A DNA stretch of 64,000 bases from Citrobacter sp. 18056 (GCA_902706235.1 CACSJR010000017.1:1-64000); one strand, 5' to 3'. Shown: positions 8,237 through 17,653, numbered from the stretch's first letter. A program made the numbers and translations. The notes: generated from the letters alone by a model not told the origin.

Positions 8237-8917
8237 ATGATGGGTCATACTTCCCCTATACAACCCAAAGTGACATGGGTTGGTTATTTATCTTTTTTCA
8301 TTACGATTATTTTCTTTTCAGGTTTGTTTGGCAAAAGTACCGAATGGTGGCGCGTTTTTGATTTCACCGTACTGAATGGATCATTTGGTCAGGTTAATAC
8401 CGCCGGCGACACGGTAGTGTCATTTCGCGGGACCGGTGGTACCGGGGCAAAAGATGGCTTTCTGTTTGCCCTGGAATTAGCCCCGTCGGTGATCCTTTCT
8501 TTAGGGATTATCTCTATTACCGAAGGATTAGGGGGATTGCGCGCCGCACAGCAACTGATGACGCCAATTCTTCGCCCGCTGCTCGGGATCCCCGGGATAT
8601 GCTCTCTGGCACTGATTGCCAACTTACAAAACACCGATGCTGCCGCCGGGATGACTAAAGAGCTGGCCGCTGAGGGCGTAATTAATGAGCAGGAACGCGC
8701 GGTGTTTGCCATGTTCCAGACCAGCGGTAGCGCATTGCTGACGAATTATTTCTCATCCGGGGCCGCCCTTTTTGCATTTCTTTCGGTCCCCGTCATCATG
8801 CCGCTGGCGGTGGTGCTGGTGTTTAAATTTGTCGGCGCAAATATGCTGCGTCTGTGGATTGCATATATTGAAAATCGCGCATCAAAAGGATCAGATAATG
8901 ACAACGCAAACGCATAA
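8237..8917 (+). CDS. yjiH: YjiH-like membrane protein with nucleoside-recognition (Gate) domain
   Basis: A 226-residue integral membrane protein that matches E. coli YjiH in sequence character and context. The central region ELAPSVILSLGIISITEGLGGL and the later FQTSGSALLTNYFSSGAALFAF belong to the nucleoside-recognition/Gate domain. AGGAGG stands 6 bases before the ATG. The last 20 bases overlap yjiG, which carries a second Gate-domain half, so the two probably form one heteromeric transporter. With iadA next in line, a role in moving isoaspartyl dipeptides or their products is plausible but unproven. Confidence 0.85.
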   Translation: MMGHTSPIQPKVTWVGYLSFFITIIFFSGLFGKSTEWWRVFDFTVLNGSFGQVNTAGDTVVSFRGTGGTGAKDGFLFALELAPSVILSLGIISITEGLGGLRAAQQLMTPILRPLLGIPGICSLALIANLQNTDAAAGMTKELAAEGVINEQERAVFAMFQTSGSALLTNYFSSGAALFAFLSVPVIMPLAVVLVFKFVGANMLRLWIAYIENRASKGSDNDNANA

Positions 8918-9359
8918 AAATGTCATGGACCTGTTTACGGACGGGGCCAAAAGAGGCTTCACTATCGCCACCACCAGTCTGTTACCCAATGTGGTGATGG
9001 CGTTCGTGATAATCCAGGCCCTGAAAGTCACCGGATTGCTGGAGGTGGTCGGTAAGGTCTGCGAACCGATCATGGCTCTCTGGGGCTTACCCGGCGAAGC
9101 GGCAACCGTGCTGCTGGCCTCCGTCATGAGCATGGGCGGCGGCGTTGGGGTGTGCGCCAGCCTGATCATGGCTGGCACCTTAAATGGTCACGATGCCACC
9201 GTGCTGCTGCCCGCTATCTATCTGATGGGCAATCCGGTGCAGAACGTCGGGCGTTGTCTGGGAACCGCGGGCGTATTACCGAAATATTATCCGCACATTA
9301 TCACTATCTGTGTTGTGAGTGCCCTGCTCTCTATCTGGGTCATGCAACTGATTGTCTGA
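8898..9359 (+). CDS. yjiG: YjiG-like membrane protein, partner of YjiH
   Basis: A 153-residue hydrophobic protein, the same length as E. coli YjiG, with conserved segments SLLPNVVMAFVIIQALKVTG and MSMGGGVGVCASLIMAG and the motif NPVQNVGR. The chosen ATG at 8898 lies inside the 3' end of yjiH; the frame is open upstream, but a longer start would run deep into yjiH. Translational coupling with yjiH is likely. It ends 8 bp before iadA. Biochemical function is not established; the operon links it to isoaspartyl dipeptide use. Confidence 0.86.
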   Translation: MTTQTHKNVMDLFTDGAKRGFTIATTSLLPNVVMAFVIIQALKVTGLLEVVGKVCEPIMALWGLPGEAATVLLASVMSMGGGVGVCASLIMAGTLNGHDATVLLPAIYLMGNPVQNVGRCLGTAGVLPKYYPHIITICVVSALLSIWVMQLIV

Positions 9360-9367
9360 GGTAAAAA

Positions 9368-10531
9368 ATGGATTTCACTGATTACGGTTTGACGCTGTTC
9401 AAACAGGCGCAGCTTTATGCCCCGGAAAACCTGGGCCGTCAGGATCTGCTGGTCGCGGGCGGTAAAATCGTGGCGATTGCCCCGCACATCGCGGCAACCC
9501 TTCTGCCGGGCTGTGAGGTCATCGACCTCGACGGCGGCTCCCTGTGTCCGGGCTTCATTGACCAGCACGTACATCTGATTGGCGGTGGGGGCGAAGCAGG
9601 CCCGCATACCCGCACCCCGGAGGTGCGTTTGTCCCGGCTGGTGGAAGCCGGGGTCACGTCGGTCGTCGGGCTATTGGGGACGGATGGCATTACCCGTCAC
9701 CCGGAGTCGCTGCTGGCGAAAACCCGGGCGCTGGAAAATGAAGGGATCAGCGCGTGGATGTTGACCGGGGCCTACTCGCTCCCCTCACCGACAATTACTG
9801 GTTCGGTCGACAGAGACGTGGCGCTGATTGACAAAGTGATTGGCGTCAAATGCGCGGTTTCCGATCATCGCTCATCGGCCCCTGCCATTGAACAACTGGC
9901 GCAAATGGCGGCGCAGGCGCGGGTGGGAGGCTTACTGGGTGCCAAAGCCGGGATAAGCGTGTTCCATATGGGTAACAGCCCGCGCGAGCTTGAGCCGCTG
10001 CGGGAGATCCTGCGCCATGCCGATGTGCCGATAAGCAAATTACTTCCGACCCACATCAACCGGGCCGAATCGCTGTTTATCGCGGCATTACAGTTTGCCC
10101 GCGATGGCGGGTTTATCGACATTACCAGCAGCATTGAGACACCCATCGATCCCGCGAAGGCGATCATGAGAGCGCTGCAAGCGAACGTGCCGCTGGCCCA
10201 CCTCACCCTCAGCTCAGACGGAAACGGCAGCCAGCCAATATTTGATGACCAGGGAAATCTGACCGGGATTGGCGTCGCAGGGTTTGACTCATTAGCGGAA
10301 ACCTTGCGGGCACTGGTGCAAGACCATCAGCTGCCGCTTGAGCAAGCACTCTGCCCGCTGACCCACAACGTGGCGACATTCCTGGGCCTGGCGCATAAAG
10401 GCCGTCTGGCGCCCGGTTGTGATGCTGACCTGTTGCTGCTCGACGACCAGTTGCAGATCCGCGCGGTATGGGCAAAAGGAAAACAGATGGTCCGGGACGG
10501 CAAAGCCTGCGTCCAGGGAACTTTCGAGTGA
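9368..10531 (+). CDS. iadA: Isoaspartyl dipeptidase
   Basis: A 387-residue metal-dependent amidohydrolase that cleaves beta-aspartyl dipeptides arising from damaged proteins. The metal-binding HxH lies in GFIDQHVHLIGGGGEAGP (about residues 59-76). Other visible active-site segments are GVKCAVSDHRSS, LLPTHINR and SSDGNGSQP with the catalytic aspartate. Length is close to the E. coli enzyme (390). GAGG precedes the ATG, and the gene is the last of yjiH-yjiG-iadA, the same order as in E. coli. A strong terminator follows. Confidence 0.95.
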   Translation: MDFTDYGLTLFKQAQLYAPENLGRQDLLVAGGKIVAIAPHIAATLLPGCEVIDLDGGSLCPGFIDQHVHLIGGGGEAGPHTRTPEVRLSRLVEAGVTSVVGLLGTDGITRHPESLLAKTRALENEGISAWMLTGAYSLPSPTITGSVDRDVALIDKVIGVKCAVSDHRSSAPAIEQLAQMAAQARVGGLLGAKAGISVFHMGNSPRELEPLREILRHADVPISKLLPTHINRAESLFIAALQFARDGGFIDITSSIETPIDPAKAIMRALQANVPLAHLTLSSDGNGSQPIFDDQGNLTGIGVAGFDSLAETLRALVQDHQLPLEQALCPLTHNVATFLGLAHKGRLAPGCDADLLLLDDQLQIRAVWAKGKQMVRDGKACVQGTFE

Positions 10532-10556
10532 TCTGCGCTATTTGACGTGACCTGTG

Positions 10557-10588
10557 CGGAAGCCCTTGAAATGGGCTTCCGTTTTTTT
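10557..10588 (+). terminator. Rho-independent terminator of yjiH-yjiG-iadA
   Basis: A perfect 9-bp stem, CGGAAGCCC at 10557-10565 paired with GGGCTTCCG at 10573-10581 around a 7-base loop, is followed by seven T. It closes the iadA operon. On the opposite strand it lacks a T-run, so it would not serve the convergent dehydrogenase gene. Confidence 0.92.
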
Positions 10589-10604
10589 GCCCGCTCCCTG
10601 GCGG

Positions 10605-11357
10605 TTAAACGATGGTATACCCGCCATCGACGATCAGATTCTCCCCGGTCACCATTCCGGCTTTTTCACTGACCAGCCAGGCCACGGCTGCCGCGATTTC
10701 GTCTGGCATGGCGAAACGCCCGGCGGGAATTTTGGCCTTCATCTCCGTGGCGCGGTCGCCTTGCCAGTAGCGCTTACCTAACTCCGTTTCCACCACCGTC
10801 GGAGAAATCGTGTTTACCGTGATGCCGAATTTACCCCATTCGGCGGCCAGCACTTTCGAGGCAATCACCAGGCCTGCTTTACTGGTGCAATACGCGGCAT
10901 GGTTTTCCAGGGCAATCACGCTGGCCTGCGAGGCGATATTCACAATGCGCCCGTAACCTTGCCTGGCCATATATTCCCCTGCAGCCTGCGAGAGGAAATA
11001 CGGGGCCGTCAGGTTGACGAGTAACGTCGCATCCCAGCTCTCTTTTTTCACCTCGGCGGCGGCTTCAAGGATCCCGATCCCGGCATTGTTCACCAGAATA
11101 TCGATTCGCCCATAATGGTCGACCACCTGCTGTACCAGCCCGGGTAACGCAGCGATATCTGACAGATCGGCGACAATGCCGAGATGCTTTCCGGGCAGCC
11201 GACTCGCCTGGGAACCCACCTGCGGGTCTTTATCCACCATCACCACCGTAGCCCCGAGCTGATGCAGTAATTCGCAAATTGCCAGGCCAATGCCTGCGGA
11301 TGCTCCGGTCACCAGAGCGGTTTTCCCTTTCAGGCCAAAGAATGTATTGATGTCCAT
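10605..11357 (-). CDS. Short-chain dehydrogenase/reductase (probable polyol dehydrogenase)
   Basis: A 250-residue classical SDR with the nucleotide-binding motif TGASAGIG (about residues 17-24), NNAG at about 90, the catalytic serine in NIASQAS, the YCTSK pair of tyrosine and lysine, and a C-terminal ENLIVDGGY. Residues after the second beta strand (MVDKDPQ, with an acidic residue) favour NAD over NADP. It follows an MFS transporter of polyol-permease type by one base on the same strand, which suggests oxidation of an imported sugar alcohol such as a tetritol or pentitol. The exact substrate cannot be read from the sequence. Confidence 0.82.
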   Translation of the reverse strand: MDINTFFGLKGKTALVTGASAGIGLAICELLHQLGATVVMVDKDPQVGSQASRLPGKHLGIVADLSDIAALPGLVQQVVDHYGRIDILVNNAGIGILEAAAEVKKESWDATLLVNLTAPYFLSQAAGEYMARQGYGRIVNIASQASVIALENHAAYCTSKAGLVIASKVLAAEWGKFGITVNTISPTVVETELGKRYWQGDRATEMKAKIPAGRFAMPDEIAAAVAWLVSEKAGMVTGENLIVDGGYTIV

Positions 11358-11358
11358 T

Positions 11359-12678
11359 TTACTCCTCCATAGAGTGTGAAACGATGTGTTGCTTAGTCCC
11401 TGCCGGAACCGATTCCGGCTGTGGGTTGCGAATAAACCAGGTCAGCACCCCGCCCAGGAAATAGAGTGCGGAATAACAGATAACGACGGTTTTAAAATCG
11501 AATGAGGCGCTGAACAGCACCGTGGCAATCGCGGGCCCGATGAAATTGCCAATGCCGCCGCCGAGATTTTGTACCGAGATGGCAGCCCCTTTGTGGTTAG
11601 GCGCCAGCATCGGGAAAATCGCCCCCATTGGCACAAAGGAGGTGATAGTGAAGGCCAGTAGTAAGGCGAAGAATATCGCGACACCGATATTGCCCGGGAA
11701 CCAGAGTGGCATGAAATAAAACAACAACGTGGTGACGGTACAGCCAAAGAAACCGACCCAGCGCATCTGGAATAACCAGCCAATCCGGTCGCCAATAATC
11801 CCCCACAGCACGTTAGTCACTGGCTGAACGAGGAAGAAAATCCCCCATATTCGCATCCATTGTTCCGGCGTAAAACCCACCGCCTGCGAGGTATAATGCA
11901 GCGGCATAAATATCGGAAAACCAAACAGCGCCAGGTTGCATAATATTCGAATCACCAGCGCCAGGAAGATACTTCTGTCCTCAAAAATCAGGGTGATGCC
12001 CCGGCTGATTTCGAGCAGTTTATCCGCCATCGGAATCGCAGCTTTGTTTTCAGCCCCAAGATCTTTTAAGGTGAAAATCGCCAGCGCACCGCCAATAATC
12101 ACCCACCCCAGCGACATCCATAAGGTCGCGATAAAGCCAATCAGGGGAATAGTCACACTCGGCAGAAAGGAAGCAATAATCCCGTAGCCGATAGTGAACA
12201 TTGACCATATCCAGCCGGTCGCCGACGCCAGCCGATGTGAGGGCGTTCTTTGCACCACCAGCACATAAAACGCATAGAAGAATAAGGGATAGGCGAAGCC
12301 GCGCAGTGCGTAGAACAGCAGAATAAGCGGATAGTTTTTTGCGGCAAGGCCAAAATGTATAAACAGGATATGAAATACCACCCACCAGACCACGCCGAGC
12401 GCCATGATTTTACGTGGCCCGTATATTTCACTGATCCCCCCCGACAACCAGCTTGCGATTGCCGCCGTCACGGCATACACCGTGAATATCATTGCGCTTT
12501 GTGAAACTGTAAAGCCGATATCAATAATGTATTTCGATAAGAACGCTAACTCGACGCCATCGCCAGTCATAAATATGGCAATGGCGATATACCCCCAAAA
12601 AAGTTTAATGGGCATGCCAAAAACAATTTTTGATAACCCGGGTGTGGCTTCATCTCCCCGTTGTACATATGCGGTCAT
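11359..12678 (-). CDS. MFS transporter, polyol-permease type
   Basis: A 439-residue transporter with twelve predicted helices. The opening WGYIAIAIFMTGDGVELAFLSKYI closely resembles the ribitol and D-arabinitol permeases (RbtT, DalT) of Klebsiella. It is separated by a single base from a downstream SDR gene, so the two form a transport-plus-oxidation pair. There is no kinase or dedicated regulator beside them, unlike the classical ribitol and arabinitol operons. Assignment to the MFS is certain and to polyol permeases likely; the cargo is inferred. Confidence 0.8.
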   Translation of the reverse strand: MTAYVQRGDEATPGLSKIVFGMPIKLFWGYIAIAIFMTGDGVELAFLSKYIIDIGFTVSQSAMIFTVYAVTAAIASWLSGGISEIYGPRKIMALGVVWWVVFHILFIHFGLAAKNYPLILLFYALRGFAYPLFFYAFYVLVVQRTPSHRLASATGWIWSMFTIGYGIIASFLPSVTIPLIGFIATLWMSLGWVIIGGALAIFTLKDLGAENKAAIPMADKLLEISRGITLIFEDRSIFLALVIRILCNLALFGFPIFMPLHYTSQAVGFTPEQWMRIWGIFFLVQPVTNVLWGIIGDRIGWLFQMRWVGFFGCTVTTLLFYFMPLWFPGNIGVAIFFALLLAFTITSFVPMGAIFPMLAPNHKGAAISVQNLGGGIGNFIGPAIATVLFSASFDFKTVVICYSALYFLGGVLTWFIRNPQPESVPAGTKQHIVSHSMEE

Positions 12679-12959
12679 ATTCTGTCATCCCTTTACGTTC
12701 GAGCGTGAGTAGACACGTCAGGGGAGTATAAAAAATGAGCAAATAATGACCTTCTTGAGAGTGCCAGAGCATCAAGCGGACTGTCAGCCAGAGGGGATTC
12801 GGGGTATGTCATCTCACACATTGCATAAAAAAAATATCCCCTGACGCAACGGTAATTTTTCCGGAAATGCACTAAACGTTAACCCTGACACACGCCGGGC
12901 CCTATATTCGTCTATGGTTGTAAACAGCGGAATTTGCGCAACTAAAAGGAGAATCAACG

Positions 12960-14720
12960 ATGAGAAAACCCGCTTTGCGCCGCCCTGATACGCTTTACCT
13001 CGCCCTGCAACTCGCCCTCGGTGGCGCCCTACTCTCGCTGAGTCTGACCTCGGCTCAGGCGGATGACGCCCTCGCCGCCACACCACAGCCGCCAGATATT
13101 TTATTGGGTCCGCTGTTTAATGATGTGCAAAGCGCGAAGCTGTTCCCGGATCAAAAAACGTTTGCCGATGCGGTACCTAAGGGTGACCCGCTGATGATCC
13201 TTGCGGACTACCGGATGCAGCGCAATCAGTCGAGCTTTGACCTGCGCCATTTTGTAGAAGTGAATTTCTCTCTGCCGAAGGAACAAGATAAATACGTGCC
13301 GCCTGCGGGCCAGAGCCTGCGTGAGCATATCGACGGCCTGTGGCCGGTGCTGACGCGTACCACTGACAGCGCCGCGAAGTGGGATTCCCTGCTGCCATTG
13401 CCGAAACCGTATGTCGTGCCCGGCGGTCGCTTTCGCGAAGTGTATTACTGGGACAGCTATTTCACGATGCTGGGCCTGGCGGAGAGCGGTCACTGGGACA
13501 AAATCGAGGATATGGTCGCCAACTTCGCCTATGAAATTGACACCTGGGGCCATATTCCTAACGGCAACCGAACCTATTATCTGAGCCGTTCGCAGCCACC
13601 GTTCTTCTCGCTGATGGTGGAACTGCTGGCGAAACACGACAGCGACGCGCTGAAAAAATACCTGCCGCAGATGGAGAAAGAGCACGCCTACTGGATGGAC
13701 GGTCAGGACGCGCTGCAAAACGGCGAGGCCAATAAACGCGTGGTCAAACTCAGTGACGGCGCGCTGCTCAACCGCTATTGGGATGACAAAGACACGCCGC
13801 GCCCGGAATCGTGGCTCGACGATGTGAATACCGCCAAAAGTAATCCGAATCGCCCGGCGACGGAAATTTACCGCGACCTGCGTTCTGCCGCCGCGTCCGG
13901 GTGGGATTTCAGCTCACGCTGGATGGATGACCCGCAAAAACTCAGCACCATTCGTACCACCAGTATTGTGCCGGTCGACCTTAACGCGTTGATGTTCAAG
14001 ATGGAGAAAATCATCGCCAGCGCCAGTAAGGCTGCGGGGGATGACGCCAAAGCCACGCGTTACGATACGCTGGCAAGTGACCGCCAGAAGGCGATGGAGC
14101 ATTATCTGTGGAACGACAAAGAGGGCTGGTACGCCGATTACGACCTGAAAACGCACAAAGTGCGTAATCAGCTGACCGCCGCCGCGCTGTTCCCGCTGTA
14201 CGTTAACGCCGCCTCAAACGACAGAGCGGCAAAAATGGCGACGGCAACGGAATCGCGGTTGCTGAAAGCAGGCGGCATTGCGACCACCACCGTCAACAGT
14301 GGTCAGCAGTGGGATTCCCCGAATGGCTGGGCACCGCTGCAATGGGTTGCCACCGAAGGGCTACAAAACTACGGCAAGGACAAAATCGCGATGGACGTTT
14401 CCTGGCGATTCCTGACCAACGTGCAGCACACCTACGACCGTCAGCAAAAGCTGGTGGAGAAATATGACATCACGTCCACCGGCACGGGCGGCGGCGGGGG
14501 GGAATATCCACTGCAGGATGGTTTCGGCTGGAGTAACGGCGTGACGTTGAAAATGCTCGATTTGATCTGCCCGAAAGAAAAACCGTGCGACAACGTGCCA
14601 ACAACACGGCCCGCAGCGACAGCGCCCGTCGAGGCACCGGTGAAATCGACCACGCCGTCGGCGTCTACCGCACCTGCGACAAACCCACCCCCAGCCGCTC
14701 CGGCTGAAAAAACGCAATAA
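12960..14720 (+). CDS. treA: Periplasmic trehalase
   Basis: A 586-residue GH37 trehalase that splits trehalose into two glucoses in the periplasm. It starts with a signal peptide (cleavage near AQADDA, residues 33-38). Both family signatures are present: [15 protein letters not shown] and [12 protein letters not shown], and the glycine-rich [15 protein letters not shown] near the C-terminus. AAGGAG precedes the ATG. An unusual feature is about 40 residues of proline, alanine and threonine at the C-terminus, which makes it longer than the 565-residue E. coli enzyme. It stands alone with its own terminator. Confidence 0.96.
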   Translation: MRKPALRRPDTLYLALQLALGGALLSLSLTSAQADDALAATPQPPDILLGPLFNDVQSAKLFPDQKTFADAVPKGDPLMILADYRMQRNQSSFDLRHFVEVNFSLPKEQDKYVPPAGQSLREHIDGLWPVLTRTTDSAAKWDSLLPLPKPYVVPGGRFREVYYWDSYFTMLGLAESGHWDKIEDMVANFAYEIDTWGHIPNGNRTYYLSRSQPPFFSLMVELLAKHDSDALKKYLPQMEKEHAYWMDGQDALQNGEANKRVVKLSDGALLNRYWDDKDTPRPESWLDDVNTAKSNPNRPATEIYRDLRSAAASGWDFSSRWMDDPQKLSTIRTTSIVPVDLNALMFKMEKIIASASKAAGDDAKATRYDTLASDRQKAMEHYLWNDKEGWYADYDLKTHKVRNQLTAAALFPLYVNAASNDRAAKMATATESRLLKAGGIATTTVNSGQQWDSPNGWAPLQWVATEGLQNYGKDKIAMDVSWRFLTNVQHTYDRQQKLVEKYDITSTGTGGGGGEYPLQDGFGWSNGVTLKMLDLICPKEKPCDNVPTTRPAATAPVEAPVKSTTPSASTAPATNPPPAAPAEKTQ

Positions 14721-14731
14721 TCGCCCGTCAA

Positions 14732-14762
14732 CCTGCTACCCGTTCTGGTAGCAGGCTTTTTT
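14732..14762 (+). terminator. Rho-independent terminator of treA
   Basis: CCTGCTACC at 14732-14740 pairs perfectly with GGTAGCAGG at 14747-14755 around a 6-base loop, followed by C and six T. It begins 11 bp after the treA stop codon. Confidence 0.92.
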
Positions 14763-14874
14763 CTCGCATCATCCGCAACCCCCTTCCCGCTCTGCTTTCC
14801 AGTTGGTAACCGTAATAAAGCCGTGGATTTCCGGCAGCGGCTTTGACATTTCTTCGCTTGCCTCAATTAACGCA

Positions 14875-14893
14875 AACAATAATAATTCGTATT
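14875..14893 (+). promoter_or_regulatory. Fur-box-like site before foxA
   Basis: AACAATAATAATTCGTATT matches about 12 of 19 positions of the enterobacterial Fur consensus and lies about 80 bp before the receptor gene. Ferric siderophore receptors are normally repressed by Fur with iron, so the position is right. The match is moderate. Confidence 0.5.
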
Positions 14894-14975
14894 CTTTTTA
14901 CGAAAAATGACATTTTCGCACGTTTTGACACGGTGGCGCACAGGAGTGCCAGGCCGGGTTTTTTAGGATTATGCG

Positions 14976-17096
14976 ATGAATAACACACTGCGCCTCAAAC
15001 GCTCGTCAGCACTTTGCGCCCTGGCGCTGGCGTTTCCCTGCACCTCTTTCGCGGAAGAAACGGTGGTAGTTACCGCTCAGCCAGCTGAATCCGCGTCCGC
15101 ACCGACCCAGGGCTATACGGTCAAATCCTCAACCGGTGCCACCAAAACCGATCAGCCGTTGATCACGACCGCCCAGTCGGTGTCCGTTGTAACCCGTCAG
15201 CAGATGGAAGATCAGGGTGCGACCAACGTCAGCCAGGCGCTGAGTTATACGCCGGGCGTGTACAGCACCTTTGGTGGCTCGGCAACGCGCTTCGACGCCA
15301 TTTCCCTGCGTGGATACCACGGCGGTGACGTGGACAACATCTTCCTCGACGGCATGCGCCTGATGAGCGACGGCGGCAGTCACAACGTCATTCAAATTGA
15401 CCCGTGGTTCCTCGACCGTATTGATGTGATCAAAGGCCCCTCTTCCGCGCTCTACGGCCAAAGCGTACCCGGCGGGTTGGTTAACCTGACCTCCAAGCGT
15501 CCACAGTTTGCCTCCGAAGGCCACATTCAGGCGTTCGGCGGCACCCAGGGCACTAAAGGCGCCGCGTTCGATTACACCGACGCAATTAACGATCAGTGGG
15601 CGTATCGCGTGATTGGTATCACCCGTAACACCGATACCCAGGTCGATAACACCCGCGAAGAGCGTTACGCGATTTCCCCGTCGCTGCTTTGGCAGCCAGA
15701 TTCTGACACCAGCCTGTTGCTGCGCGCGTATCTGCAAAAAGATCCGTCGGGTGGCTATCACGGCTCGCTGCCGCTGGATGGCACCCGCTATGAGCACAAT
15801 GGTCGCAAACTCAGCAACCACACCAATGAAGGTGATCCGAGCGACGGCTACCAGCGCCGCGAGCAGATTTACAGCTACGAATTTAATCACCAGTTCAATG
15901 ATATTTGGTCCGTATATTCAAGCGGCAGCTATACCCATTCCGACGTAAACCTCGACCAGGTTTATCAGGTGGGTTGGGTTGGCGACAGCGATATGCTGGC
16001 CCGCGGCTATAGCGGTTCAACCGGTTCGCTCGATGGCTGGTCGACCGATAACCGCATTAAGGCGGATTTCAACACCGGCGACGTGTCGCACACCGTGGTG
16101 TTGGGCGGTGAATATCACCGCTTCCGCAATGACCTGTGGAGCCGCGCAGGCGGTGCGTCTCCGCTCGACCCATGGAGTGGCTATACCGCGCAAAACGGAC
16201 ATACCCTGACCTACAGCGACTATAACAATCGCCGTTATTATCAGGCCGGCCTGTATTTGCAGGATGAAATGGTGTGGAACCGCTGGCATGCGGATCTCTC
16301 CGCGCGCTATGACCGCATTGTTTCCGAGCAGGTGAGCGATACATTTGGCACCTCTTCGCGTCGTTCCGATGACCACATCAGCAGCCGCGCGTCCTTGCTG
16401 TACGCCTTTGAAAACGGTCTGTCGCCGTACATCAGCTACAGCCAGGCGATTACCCCTGCCATGCTGGCAGGCCCGGACGGTCAGTTGCTGAAACCGACTA
16501 CCGCCGAGCAGTACGAAGCCGGGCTGAAATTCCAGCCACCGGGCACGGCGGACATGTACAGCATCGCGATGTACGATCTGACGCAAAAAGACGTGGCCAC
16601 GCGTGATACCAATATCGCCACTGCCACCTTCCTTCCCGCCGGGAAAGTGCATTCGCAGGGGGTTGAACTGGAAGCGCGCAATCAGCTGACGCCGCGCCTG
16701 AGCACCATCGCCGGGTACACATGGAACCGCCTGCGCTTTGCTGATACCAGAGACGGCACCGACGACAATACGCCGCAGTTGACGCCGGATCAGATGGCAT
16801 CGTTCTGGGCACACTATAAGTTTGATTACGGGATTAGCGCGGGCGCGGGCGTGCGTTATATCGGCAAACAGTGGGCCGATGACGCGAATACCGAACGTCT
16901 GCCGTCGACGACGCTGCTGGATGCGATGATCCGTGCGGATCTGGGGGCCTGGACATCAGCTCTGAAAGGCGCGTATTTGCAGGTTAATGCGAATAACCTG
17001 ACCGACAGAGAGTATGTTTCTGGCTGCTACGGCACCAACAACTGCTACTGGGGCGCTGAGCGTTCAGTGATTGCGACCGTCGGGTATGATTTCTGA
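14976..17096 (+). CDS. foxA: TonB-dependent ferric siderophore receptor, FoxA-like (ferrioxamine)
   Basis: A 706-residue outer-membrane receptor: signal peptide (cleavage after TSFA), TonB box ETVVVTA right after it, plug domain with SVSVVTRQQMEDQGA, LRGYHGGDVDN and VIKGPSSALYGQSVPGG, then a 22-strand barrel ending in a terminal phenylalanine (ATVGYDF). The plug and early barrel follow the ferrioxamine B receptor FoxA of Yersinia and Salmonella closely, including the length. AGGA precedes the ATG. It stands alone, without siderophore biosynthesis genes, so it would import a siderophore made by other microbes. Fur control is suggested by a site upstream. Confidence 0.88.
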   Translation: MNNTLRLKRSSALCALALAFPCTSFAEETVVVTAQPAESASAPTQGYTVKSSTGATKTDQPLITTAQSVSVVTRQQMEDQGATNVSQALSYTPGVYSTFGGSATRFDAISLRGYHGGDVDNIFLDGMRLMSDGGSHNVIQIDPWFLDRIDVIKGPSSALYGQSVPGGLVNLTSKRPQFASEGHIQAFGGTQGTKGAAFDYTDAINDQWAYRVIGITRNTDTQVDNTREERYAISPSLLWQPDSDTSLLLRAYLQKDPSGGYHGSLPLDGTRYEHNGRKLSNHTNEGDPSDGYQRREQIYSYEFNHQFNDIWSVYSSGSYTHSDVNLDQVYQVGWVGDSDMLARGYSGSTGSLDGWSTDNRIKADFNTGDVSHTVVLGGEYHRFRNDLWSRAGGASPLDPWSGYTAQNGHTLTYSDYNNRRYYQAGLYLQDEMVWNRWHADLSARYDRIVSEQVSDTFGTSSRRSDDHISSRASLLYAFENGLSPYISYSQAITPAMLAGPDGQLLKPTTAEQYEAGLKFQPPGTADMYSIAMYDLTQKDVATRDTNIATATFLPAGKVHSQGVELEARNQLTPRLSTIAGYTWNRLRFADTRDGTDDNTPQLTPDQMASFWAHYKFDYGISAGAGVRYIGKQWADDANTERLPSTTLLDAMIRADLGAWTSALKGAYLQVNANNLTDREYVSGCYGTNNCYWGAERSVIATVGYDF

Positions 17097-17113
17097 TACG
17101 TAGTTAGAAAAAC

Positions 17114-17181
17114 GCCCGGTGGCGCTTCGCTGACCGGGCCTATCGTTTAAAAACAGGCCCGGCAAGCGTGCGCCACCGGGC
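17114..17181. repeat. REP/BIME element between foxA and ymgE
   Basis: Two inverted REP units, GCCCGGTGGCGCTTCGCTGA and its opposing copy ending GCGCCACCGGGC, flank a short AT-rich spacer. This is the usual bacterial interspersed mosaic element placed between convergent genes, where it may stop transcription or protect mRNA 3' ends. Confidence 0.88.
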
Positions 17182-17189
17182 AGTCATAT

Positions 17190-17444
17190 TTATGCGTTGC
17201 GACGCAGTAATCTGAATACCACCAGCACCACGATGGCACCCACAACCGCCACCAGGAAACTGTGCATATTAAAGCCGGAAACACTGCCGATACCAAACAT
17301 GGTAGCCAGCCAGCCGCCAACCACGGCACCGACGATCCCCAGAATACAGGTGAGAATAAAACCGCCGCCGTCACGACCCGGCATAATCAGTTTCGCAATA
17401 ACACCCGCAATCAGTCCAAAAATAATCCAGGTAAGAATACCCAT
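17190..17444 (-). CDS. ymgE: YmgE/GlsB-family small membrane protein
   Basis: An 84-residue protein of three hydrophobic helices separated by glycines, with the signature GLIAGVIAKLIMPGRDGGGF and a short basic C-terminus LLRRNA. It belongs to the transglycosylase-associated (GlsB/YeaQ/YmgE) family of stress-linked inner-membrane proteins with no defined activity. The ATG at 17444 has GGAGG about 10 bases before it and gives the E. coli YmgE length; upstream in-frame starts lack spacing. Confidence 0.9.
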   Translation of the reverse strand: MGILTWIIFGLIAGVIAKLIMPGRDGGGFILTCILGIVGAVVGGWLATMFGIGSVSGFNMHSFLVAVVGAIVVLVVFRLLRRNA

Positions 17445-17591
17445 TTTAACCATCCTCCAAAATAAGCAAAATATCCACAATTTAAACACGACTATTGTGT
17501 GCTTTGGTTCCATTAAGTATAGGTAAACATTCCCAAAAAGAAGGGATTCAACTAAAAATTTTATCTGTTAAAAAATTTTCACCCGTTTGTA

Positions 17592-17618
17592 TTAAGTTAT
17601 GTTTCGCGCTGCCGATAG
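17592..17618 (+). promoter_or_regulatory. Flagellar sigma-28 (FliA) promoter of ycgR
   Basis: TTAAGTTA, 11 bases, then GCCGATAG matches the FliA consensus TAAAGTTT-N11-GCCGATAA at 13 of 16 positions with the exact spacing. It lies 36 bp before the ycgR start. In E. coli and Salmonella ycgR is a class 3 flagellar gene, so this fits and indicates a motile organism. Confidence 0.85.
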
Positions 17619-17653
17619 TTTATCGAATCTCTGTCGATAAGGAGCTACCAGGC

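Noticed and set aside
13101-13718. A 205-codon minus-strand frame inside treA
   Set aside because: It is antisense to a clear, full-length trehalase and comes from GC-rich codon shadowing.
15129-16814. Long minus-strand frames (up to 265 codons) inside foxA
   Set aside because: They are antisense to an intact receptor gene, lack ribosome sites and resemble no family.
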